NCBI GenBank assembly: GCA_030692685.1
Contig: JAUXZO010000181.1
Coordinates: 1-50,102, forward strand
Reading direction: 5' to 3'
DNA: 50,102 nt
Source: Acidovorax sp.
GTDB lineage: Bacteria > Pseudomonadota > Gammaproteobacteria > Burkholderiales > Burkholderiaceae_C
In this document: piece after piece, positions 33,420-41,292 of the stretch
Layout of the letters: each line of letters opens with the position of its first letter
Numbering within the stretch: the stretch's first letter is position 1
The notes under the pieces: model-generated
What the model was told of the DNA's origin: nothing
The model's database searches: none
The model's input: the letters and a program-made list of their open reading frames with translations, nothing else
Made by a program: the position numbers and the translations under genes

Positions 33420-34921
33420 GATGATGCCCCCTTACGCACGGGAGCAGACGCTGGCGGCTGCGCCGGGGCAGCAGGGGTTGCATCGCGACCACCGAATGAA
33501 GGCCGCAAGCCGCCCGAGGGCGTGGGAGAAGCTGGTGGGTTTGCCTGCGGCGCCGTAGCTTGCGGTGCTGGTTTGCCCGCCGGGACACCTGCTGGTGCTG
33601 GTGCTGGTGCTGGTGGTGCCGTACCGGGTTTGGCTGGCGCGCCTATTGCAGGCACAGGCACAGGCACAGGTACAGGTACAGGTACAGGTACAGGCACAGA
33701 GCCCATACCATTACCTGAAGGCAAAGGCAGCGCAGAGGCAGGGGTGGATGGAGCCGATGCAGGGTTTGCCGGGGGCGTGGCAGGGGATGAGGCCGCACCA
33801 GATGCGGCGACTGCAGCCGACGGGGCAACCGCCGCGCCAGCAGACAGCGCCACCGGGCTTGCCAACTGTGTGCTCTTGACGCCAAACACTTCGGGGTCAA
33901 GGCTTAGTTCTACCGCAAAGACTTCTTTGCCCACATTCCCGAGGCGGGTCGTGGCAGTGGGGGCACGCACGTCTTTGAAGCCCTGTACTTCACCCAGCAG
34001 TTGCATCAAGACTGAAGCATTGCCCGTTTGTCCGCTGAAAATAAGCTTGCTACCTTGAACCCTCACACTTTGCAATGCCGTGTCATCGGGTAGCACCTGC
34101 GTCAATTTGTCGAGCACCCGAAGAGGCTCAATGCGGCCATTGGTCAACTCTGACAATGCCCCTAGCGATTCGACAGATGCCAACAAGCGCTCACGCTGAT
34201 GCACCACTGGAGCGGCAGATTTGACCAGTGCGTCGTGGGCTTGAGCAGCTTCCAGGGCGCGGGCACGCAATTGAATGACGGGAGTGATGGCCAATGCTGC
34301 TGCCCCCAAGGCCAATGTGGCGAGTAACACATAGCCCCAGCGGCGGCGGCTTGCGCAGTGGACCTGACGCGGAGCCTCTCCATAGCCGGTAAGCACTGCG
34401 GGTTGCCCATGGGTAGTCAACACCCAGACCTCTGCCCCGCTCCAATCTACCGACTGCCCCAGGGGGCCGGACTGAATCGCAGCCAAGTGCTGCGCGACTT
34501 GCTTGCGCGAGGCCAGCACCAGCTCGCCCTGCTGGGCGGCATGCGCGCCTTTGGTTTGCTGGAGGCTGTAGCCCCACACCATATTTTCTGCATCAAATGG
34601 GCTGTTGCTGCGCGCTTCTAGCGCCATGGCGGCCCGCGTGTCTTCTGCCGCCATGATGGGCAGCTGCATCGACCGGCGCAGCACCAGCTCGTCAGGCAGC
34701 TCTATGGCCTTGAAGCGCGGGGTGGCGCGTGCGGAGACTTGATGCCCGCCCTCCCACACCGATTGCTTGCCATCTGCCTGCAACAACAATACCGGTGGCT
34801 GCGGCGTAAGCCATGCCAGTACGGCCCACTGGTGCACGTTGCGCCAGGGCTCTCGCATGTCACGCCACAGCAAGGCGATATCTATACCCAAAAAGCGGGC
34901 ATCCGATGAAATGGAAGGCAT
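33416..34921 (-). CDS. gspL: Type II secretion protein GspL (PilN-like)
   Basis: This 501-residue protein has a cytoplasmic actin-like domain (about 1-185; LGIDIALLWRDMR, LPDELVLRRSMQLPIMAAED), a membrane helix (about 196-216), then a periplasmic PilN/GspL domain (about 220-350). A long disordered tail (about 355-501) is very rich in Pro and Ala. In the tail, residues about 409-424 are a (Val-Pro)8 run encoded by a hexanucleotide repeat. The tail ends GGLRPSFGGRDATPA. GspL links the GspE ATPase to the periplasmic parts of the platform. The tail is unusual and may be species-specific. The gene overlaps gspM and follows gspK by 5 bp. Confidence 0.85.
   Translation of the reverse strand: MPSISSDARFLGIDIALLWRDMREPWRNVHQWAVLAWLTPQPPVLLLQADGKQSVWEGGHQVSARATPRFKAIELPDELVLRRSMQLPIMAAEDTRAAMALEARSNSPFDAENMVWGYSLQQTKGAHAAQQGELVLASRKQVAQHLAAIQSGPLGQSVDWSGAEVWVLTTHGQPAVLTGYGEAPRQVHCASRRRWGYVLLATLALGAAALAITPVIQLRARALEAAQAHDALVKSAAPVVHQRERLLASVESLGALSELTNGRIEPLRVLDKLTQVLPDDTALQSVRVQGSKLIFSGQTGNASVLMQLLGEVQGFKDVRAPTATTRLGNVGKEVFAVELSLDPEVFGVKSTQLASPVALSAGAAVAPSAAVAASGAASSPATPPANPASAPSTPASALPLPSGNGMGSVPVPVPVPVPVPVPVPAIGAPAKPGTAPPAPAPAPAGVPAGKPAPQATAPQANPPASPTPSGGLRPSFGGRDATPAAPAQPPASAPVRKGASS
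33651..33698. repeat. Hexanucleotide tandem repeat in gspL
   Basis: Eight units of GGCACA or GGTACA on the plus strand (three GGCACA, four GGTACA, one GGCACA) encode (Val-Pro)8. The run keeps the reading frame, so slippage would change tail length by two residues per unit. Confidence 0.95.
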
Positions 34922-34926
34922 GTCTG

Positions 34927-35805
34927 TCAGGGAATAGGGCGATGTGGAGCGGGCTCGACATCACGTTGCATATGGAATGTGGCCCACGGGAGCCCCTCTC
35001 GGGGGCGGGGATTCAAATCGACATACCGAGCCACCAACATGGCGCCGCCGTCCGGCAGTGGTACGCGGGCTTGAAGGCGATAGCGTCGCACCACGCCCGT
35101 GCCAGTGAATCCACCCTCAAGTCCAGTCATATCAGTGCCCACCTGCCCGGAATCGCGTTGCGCAGCAATTTGCCCGGCCAACTGGGCATTTCCGCCCGCC
35201 AAAACAGCCAAAACCCCAAGGGGCGCAGCCAGAGGGTTTACCAAGCCTGAACCACGGATGTCTGCCGTAATGAGGCCAGAAAGTCTAGCATAGAGGTCAT
35301 AGCTGACTCCTGGTACGCGCATGAGGTCCTCTATGGCTTCAAACCGCTTGAAGGCCCCTTGCGGCGTGCGTTGCTGGCGATATTCGACAATCGCTTGGGC
35401 CACCGTTTCAGCCGCCGCATCTGGCACACCGCCAGCGACGGTGAGCAACCGCGCGAGCAGCGGCACTTGTGCAGCATTGATGTCTATCAATCCATTGAGC
35501 GGCATGACCTGCACTGCAATGGCCTGGCCGAGGTACTGCGCCTGCACCACGGTCAGGCGATCAACCGCCTTGGGCTCAAAGGCCATACCCTGCAACACTA
35601 TTTGGATGGCAGCATCGCCCAAAGCACCCGCTTGGGCACTTTGCCTGGCCACTGAGAGCATGCGAGCTTCGTCACGAACATTGCGAGTCAGGCCTGTAAC
35701 GATAATAGACAGGGCCATGACCATCCACAGGACAGCAATCAAGACAACACCACGTTGAGGCGGTGGACAGCAGGCGCGCCTGTCGTGCCAATAAGCGTGG
35801 CGCAT
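34927..35805 (-). CDS. gspK: Type II secretion minor pseudopilin GspK
   Basis: This 292-residue minor pseudopilin caps the pseudopilus tip. The prepilin signal ends CPPPQRG before VVLIAVLWMVMALSIIVTGLTRNVRDEARM. The long alpha domain typical of GspK follows, with NGLIDINAAQVPLLARLL and an FERF-like EAIEDLMRVPGVS stretch. The start MRHAYWHDRR (35803-35805) leaves a 21-residue leader. A further in-frame ATG at 35893-35895 would add 30 residues inside gspJ and is not credible. It lies 2 bp after gspJ and 5 bp before gspL. Confidence 0.88.
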   Translation of the reverse strand: MRHAYWHDRRACCPPPQRGVVLIAVLWMVMALSIIVTGLTRNVRDEARMLSVARQSAQAGALGDAAIQIVLQGMAFEPKAVDRLTVVQAQYLGQAIAVQVMPLNGLIDINAAQVPLLARLLTVAGGVPDAAAETVAQAIVEYRQQRTPQGAFKRFEAIEDLMRVPGVSYDLYARLSGLITADIRGSGLVNPLAAPLGVLAVLAGGNAQLAGQIAAQRDSGQVGTDMTGLEGGFTGTGVVRRYRLQARVPLPDGGAMLVARYVDLNPRPREGLPWATFHMQRDVEPAPHRPIP

Positions 35806-35807
35806 GG

Positions 35808-36482
35808 TCAACGACGCCCCCCGAATGTGGCCGTACCAGAGGCGGATGGGTCGCTGGCGATGAGTGGCCGCATGGCCACCACCAATGGAGGCCATGCGCT
35901 GTTAGCCGCCTTCATGGAGATGAGCACATGTGAAGGCAGGCGATCTTTGGAGCCCCAGGTGGAGAGCCATTCTGGTTTGTCCTGCGCTGCATCTTGGTAT
36001 TGCAAGGCGAAGTCAGCAACGTCGCGCACCAAGACTTCTGCAGCAGCTTGATCCCAAGCGGCGGGCAGCAAAGGCTCGTCCAGCGGGATGAACTGGAGCA
36101 CCAGTGCGCGCGCACCACCAACATCGGCCAGTGCCAACCGAAAAAAGTGCCGCCCCGCCACCCCAAACCTGGCGGGCATGACCCCTGCCCACACCAGTTC
36201 TTGCGGACCTGCTCTGAGTAAAAAGGGATTTTCATCGGCAGAGGTAATGCCTTGCAGCTTTTGCCCCGATATGCGCCCCAACACAGATTGCAAAAAGCTG
36301 GTCACCACCCGTATTTCATCATTGCGCGCCAGACGCTGGTCCACCCGCTCCTCCGTCTGGGCAGTGGTGCGCAAGGCCGAGCCCAAGGCAAGCACCACCA
36401 GCGACAGTAACGTCATGACCACCAGCACTTCAATGAGGGTGAAGCCACGCTGCCGCTGCCCACTCAGCATAGGGCCGCTCAC
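35808..36482 (-). CDS. gspJ: Type II secretion minor pseudopilin GspJ
   Basis: This 224-residue minor pseudopilin has leader MSGPMLSGQRQRG, cleaved before FTLIEVLVVMTLLSLVVLALGSAL, with the invariant Glu at position 5 of the mature protein. RTTAQTEERVDQRLARNDEIRVV and a C-terminal beta domain follow. It works with GspH, I and K to form the pseudopilus tip. The start overlaps the gspI stop by four bases; MLSG (36468-36470) is possible but less likely. The tail APNATSTAT-type low-complexity sequence (SGTATFGGRR) is short. Confidence 0.88.
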   Translation of the reverse strand: MSGPMLSGQRQRGFTLIEVLVVMTLLSLVVLALGSALRTTAQTEERVDQRLARNDEIRVVTSFLQSVLGRISGQKLQGITSADENPFLLRAGPQELVWAGVMPARFGVAGRHFFRLALADVGGARALVLQFIPLDEPLLPAAWDQAAAEVLVRDVADFALQYQDAAQDKPEWLSTWGSKDRLPSHVLISMKAANSAWPPLVVAMRPLIASDPSASGTATFGGRR

Positions 36483-36892
36483 AGCCGAGAACCCTCCAGC
36501 GTCGCTGCCTTTTTCTGGGGGCGCAACGTAGCTACCTCCAGTTGCTGCAGGCGCCCGCTACCAGACCAGGCAACAACCACCCGCACTTCATGAAGTGGAA
36601 CCGCCATAGGGGAGTTGATCTCTGTGCCGTAGGGTGTCGTTGCCACACGCCAGTCAAACCCAGCCACACTGCCCATATCGGACCACCCGCTTTCGGGCAC
36701 AGCATCGCGCATGGCCAGAATCGATTCAGCCAGCACGGTGGCGCGCTGGTAGCGCTCCATTTCGCCCACAGCGCGAACGCTTCCACCAGCAGCCCGGTAC
36801 AGCATACCCAACGCGATTGACATGATGGCAAATGCCACCAGCAACTCCAAAATGGTGAATCCGCGCTGAGCAAGCGAACGGCTGGACTTCAT
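36479..36892 (-). CDS. gspI: Type II secretion minor pseudopilin GspI
   Basis: This 137-residue minor pseudopilin has leader MKSSRSLAQRG, cleaved before FTILELLVAFAIMSIALGML, with a Glu at mature position 5. The start at 36890-36892 overlaps the gspH stop by four bases. A longer frame to 36931 runs inside gspH and is not used. A short GspI-type globular domain follows, with LHEVRVVVAWSGSGRLQQLEVATLRP. Confidence 0.88.
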   Translation of the reverse strand: MKSSRSLAQRGFTILELLVAFAIMSIALGMLYRAAGGSVRAVGEMERYQRATVLAESILAMRDAVPESGWSDMGSVAGFDWRVATTPYGTEINSPMAVPLHEVRVVVAWSGSGRLQQLEVATLRPQKKAATLEGSRL

Positions 36893-37338
36893 GGCAACAA
36901 TGCCTCTTGGGTGACGCGACCGGAAAGCCAATCCACCCGTAAACGCGTACCACTGCCCGAGGCACGAACAATCTCGATACTGCCCCCAGTGGCCCCCCCT
37001 TGAGGGAGAAAGCGGATAGAGGCAAGACCCTGGCCGACCATTTCTCCCGAAGCCACAGTGGCGCGCACGTCAACAGAGGTGGGCAGTGGCCTGGGCGGAG
37101 CGCCATCGGCAGCGTACGTGCGCTGGCGCAAATCCACCGAAAACCGCACTTCGCGCCCCTCTGTCAGAGCCTTGTAGCGTGCAGCGCGCATCTGCCCGAT
37201 CATCGTTCGCACGGTATCGCGGTATTCAGACGAAGCTTTGAGACGATCGAACGCTACAGGGGCGAGCCCGGCAAGCGCAGCCAAAATGGCAAACACCACC
37301 AACAACTCGACCAGCGTGAAGCCGCCAGCCCTGCGCAT
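36889..37338 (-). CDS. gspH: Type II secretion minor pseudopilin GspH
   Basis: This 149-residue minor pseudopilin has the short leader MRRAGG, cleaved before FTLVELLVVFAILAALAGLAPVAF. A C-terminal domain follows with RYKALTEGREVRFSVD and IRFLPQGGATGGSIEIVR, typical of GspH. The start is the ATG at 37336-37338. The frame also opens at TTG 37351-37353, which would give a less standard leader. It is separated from gspG by 66 bp. Confidence 0.85.
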   Translation of the reverse strand: MRRAGGFTLVELLVVFAILAALAGLAPVAFDRLKASSEYRDTVRTMIGQMRAARYKALTEGREVRFSVDLRQRTYAADGAPPRPLPTSVDVRATVASGEMVGQGLASIRFLPQGGATGGSIEIVRASGSGTRLRVDWLSGRVTQEALLP

Positions 37339-37404
37339 GAGTGACAAGCTCAAAATTGGGTTGAATGACGATGGGAACCGCTTGCGAACTCTCCAGTGGC
37401 TGGG

Positions 37405-37860
37405 TTAGGGCTTGTTGCGAACATCCGCAGCTTCACCTTCACCTCCCTGTGCACCATCAGAGCCTAGCGAAATGATGTCAATCCCGCCATTGGCACCGGG
37501 GCTGGCGTAACGGTAGGTGTTACCCCATGGGTCTTTGGGTAGCTCGCCCTTGATATAGGGGCCGTTCCAGCCATTGACGGAGCCAGGGCGCTTAACGAGA
37601 GCATCCAGCCCCTCTTCGGTGGTCGGGAAACGACCTACATCCAGTTTGAAAAGCTCCAGCGACTTGTCCAAGTCAGCGATCTGCACACCGGCCGTCTTGG
37701 ACTTGGCGCCGCCAAGCTGGTTCAGCACCTTGGGCCCAACCAGGCCTGCCAGCATGGTGAGAATGGCCAGCACCACCAGCAATTCGATGAGAGTGAAGCC
37801 GCGAGCCTGCGAACGCTGCACCGAAGCGCGGCGAAGGGTACGAGTGAAAAAACTTGCCAT
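37405..37860 (-). CDS. gspG: Type II secretion major pseudopilin GspG
   Basis: This 151-residue major pseudopilin polymerises into the pseudopilus. The leader ends RSQARG before FTLIELLVVLAILTMLAGLVGPKVLNQL, with Glu at mature position 5. The GspG C-terminal half contains FKLDVGRFPTTEEGLDALVKRP and PWGNTYRYASPGANGGIDIISLGSDGAQGG, which carries the Ca-binding acidic positions. The ATG at 37858-37860 has an AAGGAG site ten bases upstream; an extra seven-residue extension is open but unlikely. The length agrees with the family (about 140-150). Confidence 0.93.
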   Translation of the reverse strand: MASFFTRTLRRASVQRSQARGFTLIELLVVLAILTMLAGLVGPKVLNQLGGAKSKTAGVQIADLDKSLELFKLDVGRFPTTEEGLDALVKRPGSVNGWNGPYIKGELPKDPWGNTYRYASPGANGGIDIISLGSDGAQGGEGEAADVRNKP

Positions 37861-37899
37861 GAAATAGGGCTCCTTGCGCAAACAAAATAAACAACGGAC

Positions 37900-39171
37900 C
37901 TACACGGCGAGGTCGTTAACAGAAAGTATTCCCATCAATATGGAAACGATGATGGCGGCGATCAGAACGCCGAGCACCAAAATCAGCACGGGCTCTACCA
38001 GGGTCAAGAGGCGTTTGATGCCTGTTTCCACCTCGCGGTTCAAGATGGACGCCAACTCCAACATCATGGGACCCACACGCCCGGTCTCTTCACCCACACG
38101 GACCAGATTGATGGCCAGGGGTTCAAAAATGCCCGTGGCCTGAATAGCCTGTACTACGCGGCCACCCTCTTTGACGATGGGTGCAACGCGCACCAACGAT
38201 TGCTGCAACACCACATTACCGACCGTGTCAGACGCAATGTGCAGGGCCGTGAGCATAGGAACGCCATTGCCCAGAAGGGTTCCAAGCGAGCGAGAGAAAA
38301 GTGTCAGTTGGTATTTCAGGGCAATGCGCCCCACCAAGGGCAAGCGCAGCAGACGCGCTTGCCACCAAAGTTTGCCCGATGGCGAGCGGAACCAACGCGC
38401 GATCAACCACCCGCCTGCCGCAGCCACCAGTCCGATCGCCAGGCCATACTGGGTGAAGGCCTTGCCCAAACCCATCACAAAGCGAGTCGGCATGGGCAAG
38501 GCATCCCCCATTTCTGAAAACAACTTCTCGAACTGCGGCACCACAAAGCCCAGCATCACCACCAGCGATAGAACGGCCACAGTGATCAAGATGGCTGGAT
38601 AGATGGTGGCGGAGATCACGCTTTCGCGCAGTGCACGCTGGCGCTCCATGTGCTCCACCAAACGGTCCAGCACAGCAGACATTTGCCCACTGGCCTCACC
38701 CGAGCGGACCATATTGATATAGAAGTCACCAAACAAGTCCGCATGGACCTGCAATGCGCGGCTCAGTGGCGTGCCCCCTTTGACGGCCTCAAGAACGCCC
38801 TGCAGCAACGCACTCACGGCGGGCTTGTAGCTCATCTCGATGAGCACACGCAGCGCGTTATCGAGTGCAAGCCCTGCCCGCAACATGATGGCCAACTCAG
38901 AAGTGAATGCCAGCACGTCTCTGGATTTGACCGGACTCTTGTCCACCCGCACCTTGGGTTGCCTGAAGCCAGCGGACGCAGCAGATGCTGCACTTGCGTT
39001 GGCCGCTGTGGCCATACCGCTGCTGGCTGCCAATGCAGCGTCTTGCACGGCCAGCGGCGTGAGCCCCCTGCCGCGCAGTTGCTTTAGAACAGCTGCTTCG
39101 TTCAGGGCCTCCAACTGCCCTGTGACCACCTTGCCGTCAGTGGCAGCAGCCCGCCAAAAAAAATCAGGCAT
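37900..39171 (-). CDS. gspF: Type II secretion platform protein GspF
   Basis: This 423-residue polytopic inner-membrane protein has two copies of the GspF domain and three or four membrane segments (about 190-215, 245-260, 390-415). The first copy contains FTSELAIMLRAGLALDNALRVL and the second FSRSLGTLLGNGVPMLTALHIAS. VRVGEETGRVGPMMLELA precedes the last membrane helix. An Ala/Ser-rich linker (about 50-70) follows the N-terminal RAAATDGKVVTGQLEA domain. It is coupled to gspE by an 8-bp overlap and is followed 39 bp later by gspG. Confidence 0.92.
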   Translation of the reverse strand: MPDFFWRAAATDGKVVTGQLEALNEAAVLKQLRGRGLTPLAVQDAALAASSGMATAANASAASAASAGFRQPKVRVDKSPVKSRDVLAFTSELAIMLRAGLALDNALRVLIEMSYKPAVSALLQGVLEAVKGGTPLSRALQVHADLFGDFYINMVRSGEASGQMSAVLDRLVEHMERQRALRESVISATIYPAILITVAVLSLVVMLGFVVPQFEKLFSEMGDALPMPTRFVMGLGKAFTQYGLAIGLVAAAGGWLIARWFRSPSGKLWWQARLLRLPLVGRIALKYQLTLFSRSLGTLLGNGVPMLTALHIASDTVGNVVLQQSLVRVAPIVKEGGRVVQAIQATGIFEPLAINLVRVGEETGRVGPMMLELASILNREVETGIKRLLTLVEPVLILVLGVLIAAIIVSILMGILSVNDLAV

Positions 39172-40891
39172 CGGATTGGTCCTGCGTCACGCGCGCCAGC
39201 TCGTCCAGCGTCGTTACACCGGCAGCCACCTTGCGCAAGCCGTCTTCATGCAAGCTGCGCATGCCCGACTGCACCGCGATGCCGTTAAGCACGCTGGCGT
39301 CGCGCCCCTCTAGCACCGCACGGCGCATGGGCTCGTCCAGCACCAGCAACTCATGAATGCCTGTGCGGCCACGGTAACCAGAGCCTCGGCACTGGTCACA
39401 TCCCACCGGGCGGTAGAGCAGCGTGCTAGGCGGGCAGTAACTGGAAAGACCAGAGCTTTCGTACAGTTCAGGCTCTATGGCATGCGGCTCCTTGCAGGCA
39501 TCACACAGCGTGCGTACCAGGCGCTGGGCCAGCACCCCATTGACGGCAGAGGTGATCAAATACCGCTCCACGCCCATATCTTGCATGCGGATGATGGCAC
39601 CCGCAGCGGTGTTGGTGTGCAAAGTGGAGAGAACCAAATGCCCCGTGAGAGCAGACTGCACAGCGATCTGAGCAGTCTCGCCATCGCGCATTTCACCGAT
39701 CATGATGATGTCCGGATCCTGCCGCAGGATAGAGCGCAGTGCATTGGCAAACGTCAGGTTGATCTGCGAATGCACCTGAATCTGGTTGATACCCTCAAGC
39801 TGGTACTCCACCGGGTCTTCCACGGTGATGATCTTCTGCGTGGCGGAGTCAAGCTTGGCCAGCGCGGCATACAAGGTAGTCGTTTTGCCTGAGCCAGTGG
39901 GCCCGGTGACAAGCAAAATGCCATAGGGTTTGGCCAAAAGGGTGTTGAATCGCGCCAACGTGTCGCGCTCGAACCCCATTTTCTCGAGGTCCAGCCGAAT
40001 GCTGGCACGGTCCAGCACCCGCATCACCACACTTTCACCATGCACCGTGGGCACGGTGGATACGCGCAGGTCCAGCTCTCTGCCCTTCACCCGCATCTTG
40101 ATGCGACCGTCTTGGGGCAAACGCCGCTCGGCAATGTCCAGGTGCGCCAGCAGCTTGACGCGTGAGTTCACCGCAGCGCTGAGCCTTGGCGGCACCAATT
40201 CAGCGTTGTGAATGACGCCGTCAACACGGTAGCGCACGTGCAGACCATCATCAAAGGGCTCCAAGTGGATATCGGACGCCCGCATATCAATGACGCGACT
40301 GACAATAGCGTTGACCAACCGAATCACTGGAGCTTCGCTGGCCAGATCCTTCAGGTGCTCTACAAAGTCACCAGAATCGCTGCCAACGCCCAAGTCATCC
40401 TGATCATCTTCAACGGCCTCATTGACAGGCTCGGCAAGCGCTTTCTCGATATCGGTTTCTAGCGCCAGGTGGGGGCGTATTACCAAGCCCGTGGTCAGGC
40501 GCAGCGCTTTGACTACGAAGGCGTCTTGGGGACGGGCCATGGCCACAGCCAGCTCACCGTCACTCACACTCAGAGGGTACACAGCATTGGACTGCAGGAA
40601 CTCTGGCAAAAGACCTGGCACCTCTGGCGGCGAAGAAGGGAATGCATCGGCCGTGATGAATGGCAAGCCCAATTGCTGCGCCAAAGCGTATGCCACATCC
40701 AGCTCGGAAACCACACCCAGTTGCACCAACACCTGTCCGAGCAGGCTGCCCATCTCTTGCTGGGCAGAAAGTGCGCGCTCCAGATCGCGCGCGCTCAGCT
40801 TGCCAGCCTTGACCAGCAATTCACCCAGGCGCACTCGCTCGGCAGCAAAAAAGGGCTCGACTATCGGTGCGGAAGTTAGGGTGGATGTCAT
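39164..40891 (-). CDS. gspE: Type II secretion ATPase GspE
   Basis: This 575-residue hexameric ATPase powers the pseudopilus. The N-terminal MSHE domain (about 10-150: LGELLVKAGKLSARDLERALSAQ) precedes the catalytic domain: Walker A GPTGSGKTTTLYA, Asp box, Walker B DPDIIMIGEMRDGETA and the His box. A tetracysteine zinc loop is visible (CDACKEP ... CDQCRGSGYRGR). It is the first gene of the operon. The start is the ATG at 40889-40891. The upstream 400 bp hold a 9-bp inverted repeat and a candidate promoter, so expression of the whole cluster may be set there. The gspO prepilin peptidase is absent from the window. Confidence 0.94.
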   Translation of the reverse strand: MTSTLTSAPIVEPFFAAERVRLGELLVKAGKLSARDLERALSAQQEMGSLLGQVLVQLGVVSELDVAYALAQQLGLPFITADAFPSSPPEVPGLLPEFLQSNAVYPLSVSDGELAVAMARPQDAFVVKALRLTTGLVIRPHLALETDIEKALAEPVNEAVEDDQDDLGVGSDSGDFVEHLKDLASEAPVIRLVNAIVSRVIDMRASDIHLEPFDDGLHVRYRVDGVIHNAELVPPRLSAAVNSRVKLLAHLDIAERRLPQDGRIKMRVKGRELDLRVSTVPTVHGESVVMRVLDRASIRLDLEKMGFERDTLARFNTLLAKPYGILLVTGPTGSGKTTTLYAALAKLDSATQKIITVEDPVEYQLEGINQIQVHSQINLTFANALRSILRQDPDIIMIGEMRDGETAQIAVQSALTGHLVLSTLHTNTAAGAIIRMQDMGVERYLITSAVNGVLAQRLVRTLCDACKEPHAIEPELYESSGLSSYCPPSTLLYRPVGCDQCRGSGYRGRTGIHELLVLDEPMRRAVLEGRDASVLNGIAVQSGMRSLHEDGLRKVAAGVTTLDELARVTQDQSDA

Positions 40892-40932
40892 TCAAATTGC
40901 CGTCGATTTCGCAGCCACGCACCAGAACCCTT

Positions 40933-40963
40933 GGTTAACTGTGAAGGGGGCGACCAGTTAACC
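40933..40963. promoter_or_regulatory. 9-bp inverted repeat ahead of gspE
   Basis: GGTTAACTG (40933-40941) and CAGTTAACC (40955-40963) are perfectly complementary across a 13-nt spacer. The pair lies 42-72 bp upstream of the gspE ATG, downstream of the candidate promoter. It could be an operator for a dimeric regulator or a leader hairpin. Confidence 0.7.
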
Positions 40964-40998
40964 ACATACCCGAACACGCGGCCTCTCGGAAGGGCCAG

Positions 40999-41028
40999 AG
41001 TGTAGCCGCGCACGCCAAACCCGTCGAA
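40999..41028 (-). promoter_or_regulatory. Candidate promoter of the gsp operon
   Basis: On the minus strand: TTCGAC (41023-41028), an 18-bp spacer, TACACT (40999-41004), giving a leader of about 100 nt that contains the inverted repeat. The rest of the 401-bp gap 40892-41292 shows AT-rich patches and no gene. Confidence 0.35.
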
Positions 41029-41292
41029 AAACAGAGCGCCAATGCTCGCAAAGATGCCTCAATAAAAACGGGTGGAAAATACGATGATTGCCCGTGTACT
41101 GTTTAAACCTTCCGCTGTGACTTACATAGCAGGCAGCTTTGTTTGCGGCTTGCGGGGCCTACCATCACGGCGAATCGGGTGAATGCGGCCACTCGAAAAA
41201 CTCTCAGTTACCACCAATTGCCGAGGCAAGTAGAAGCCCTTAAAGGCCCTTTGACTGCTTTGCATTGAGTTGCGCCGACTTACACCATCGAC

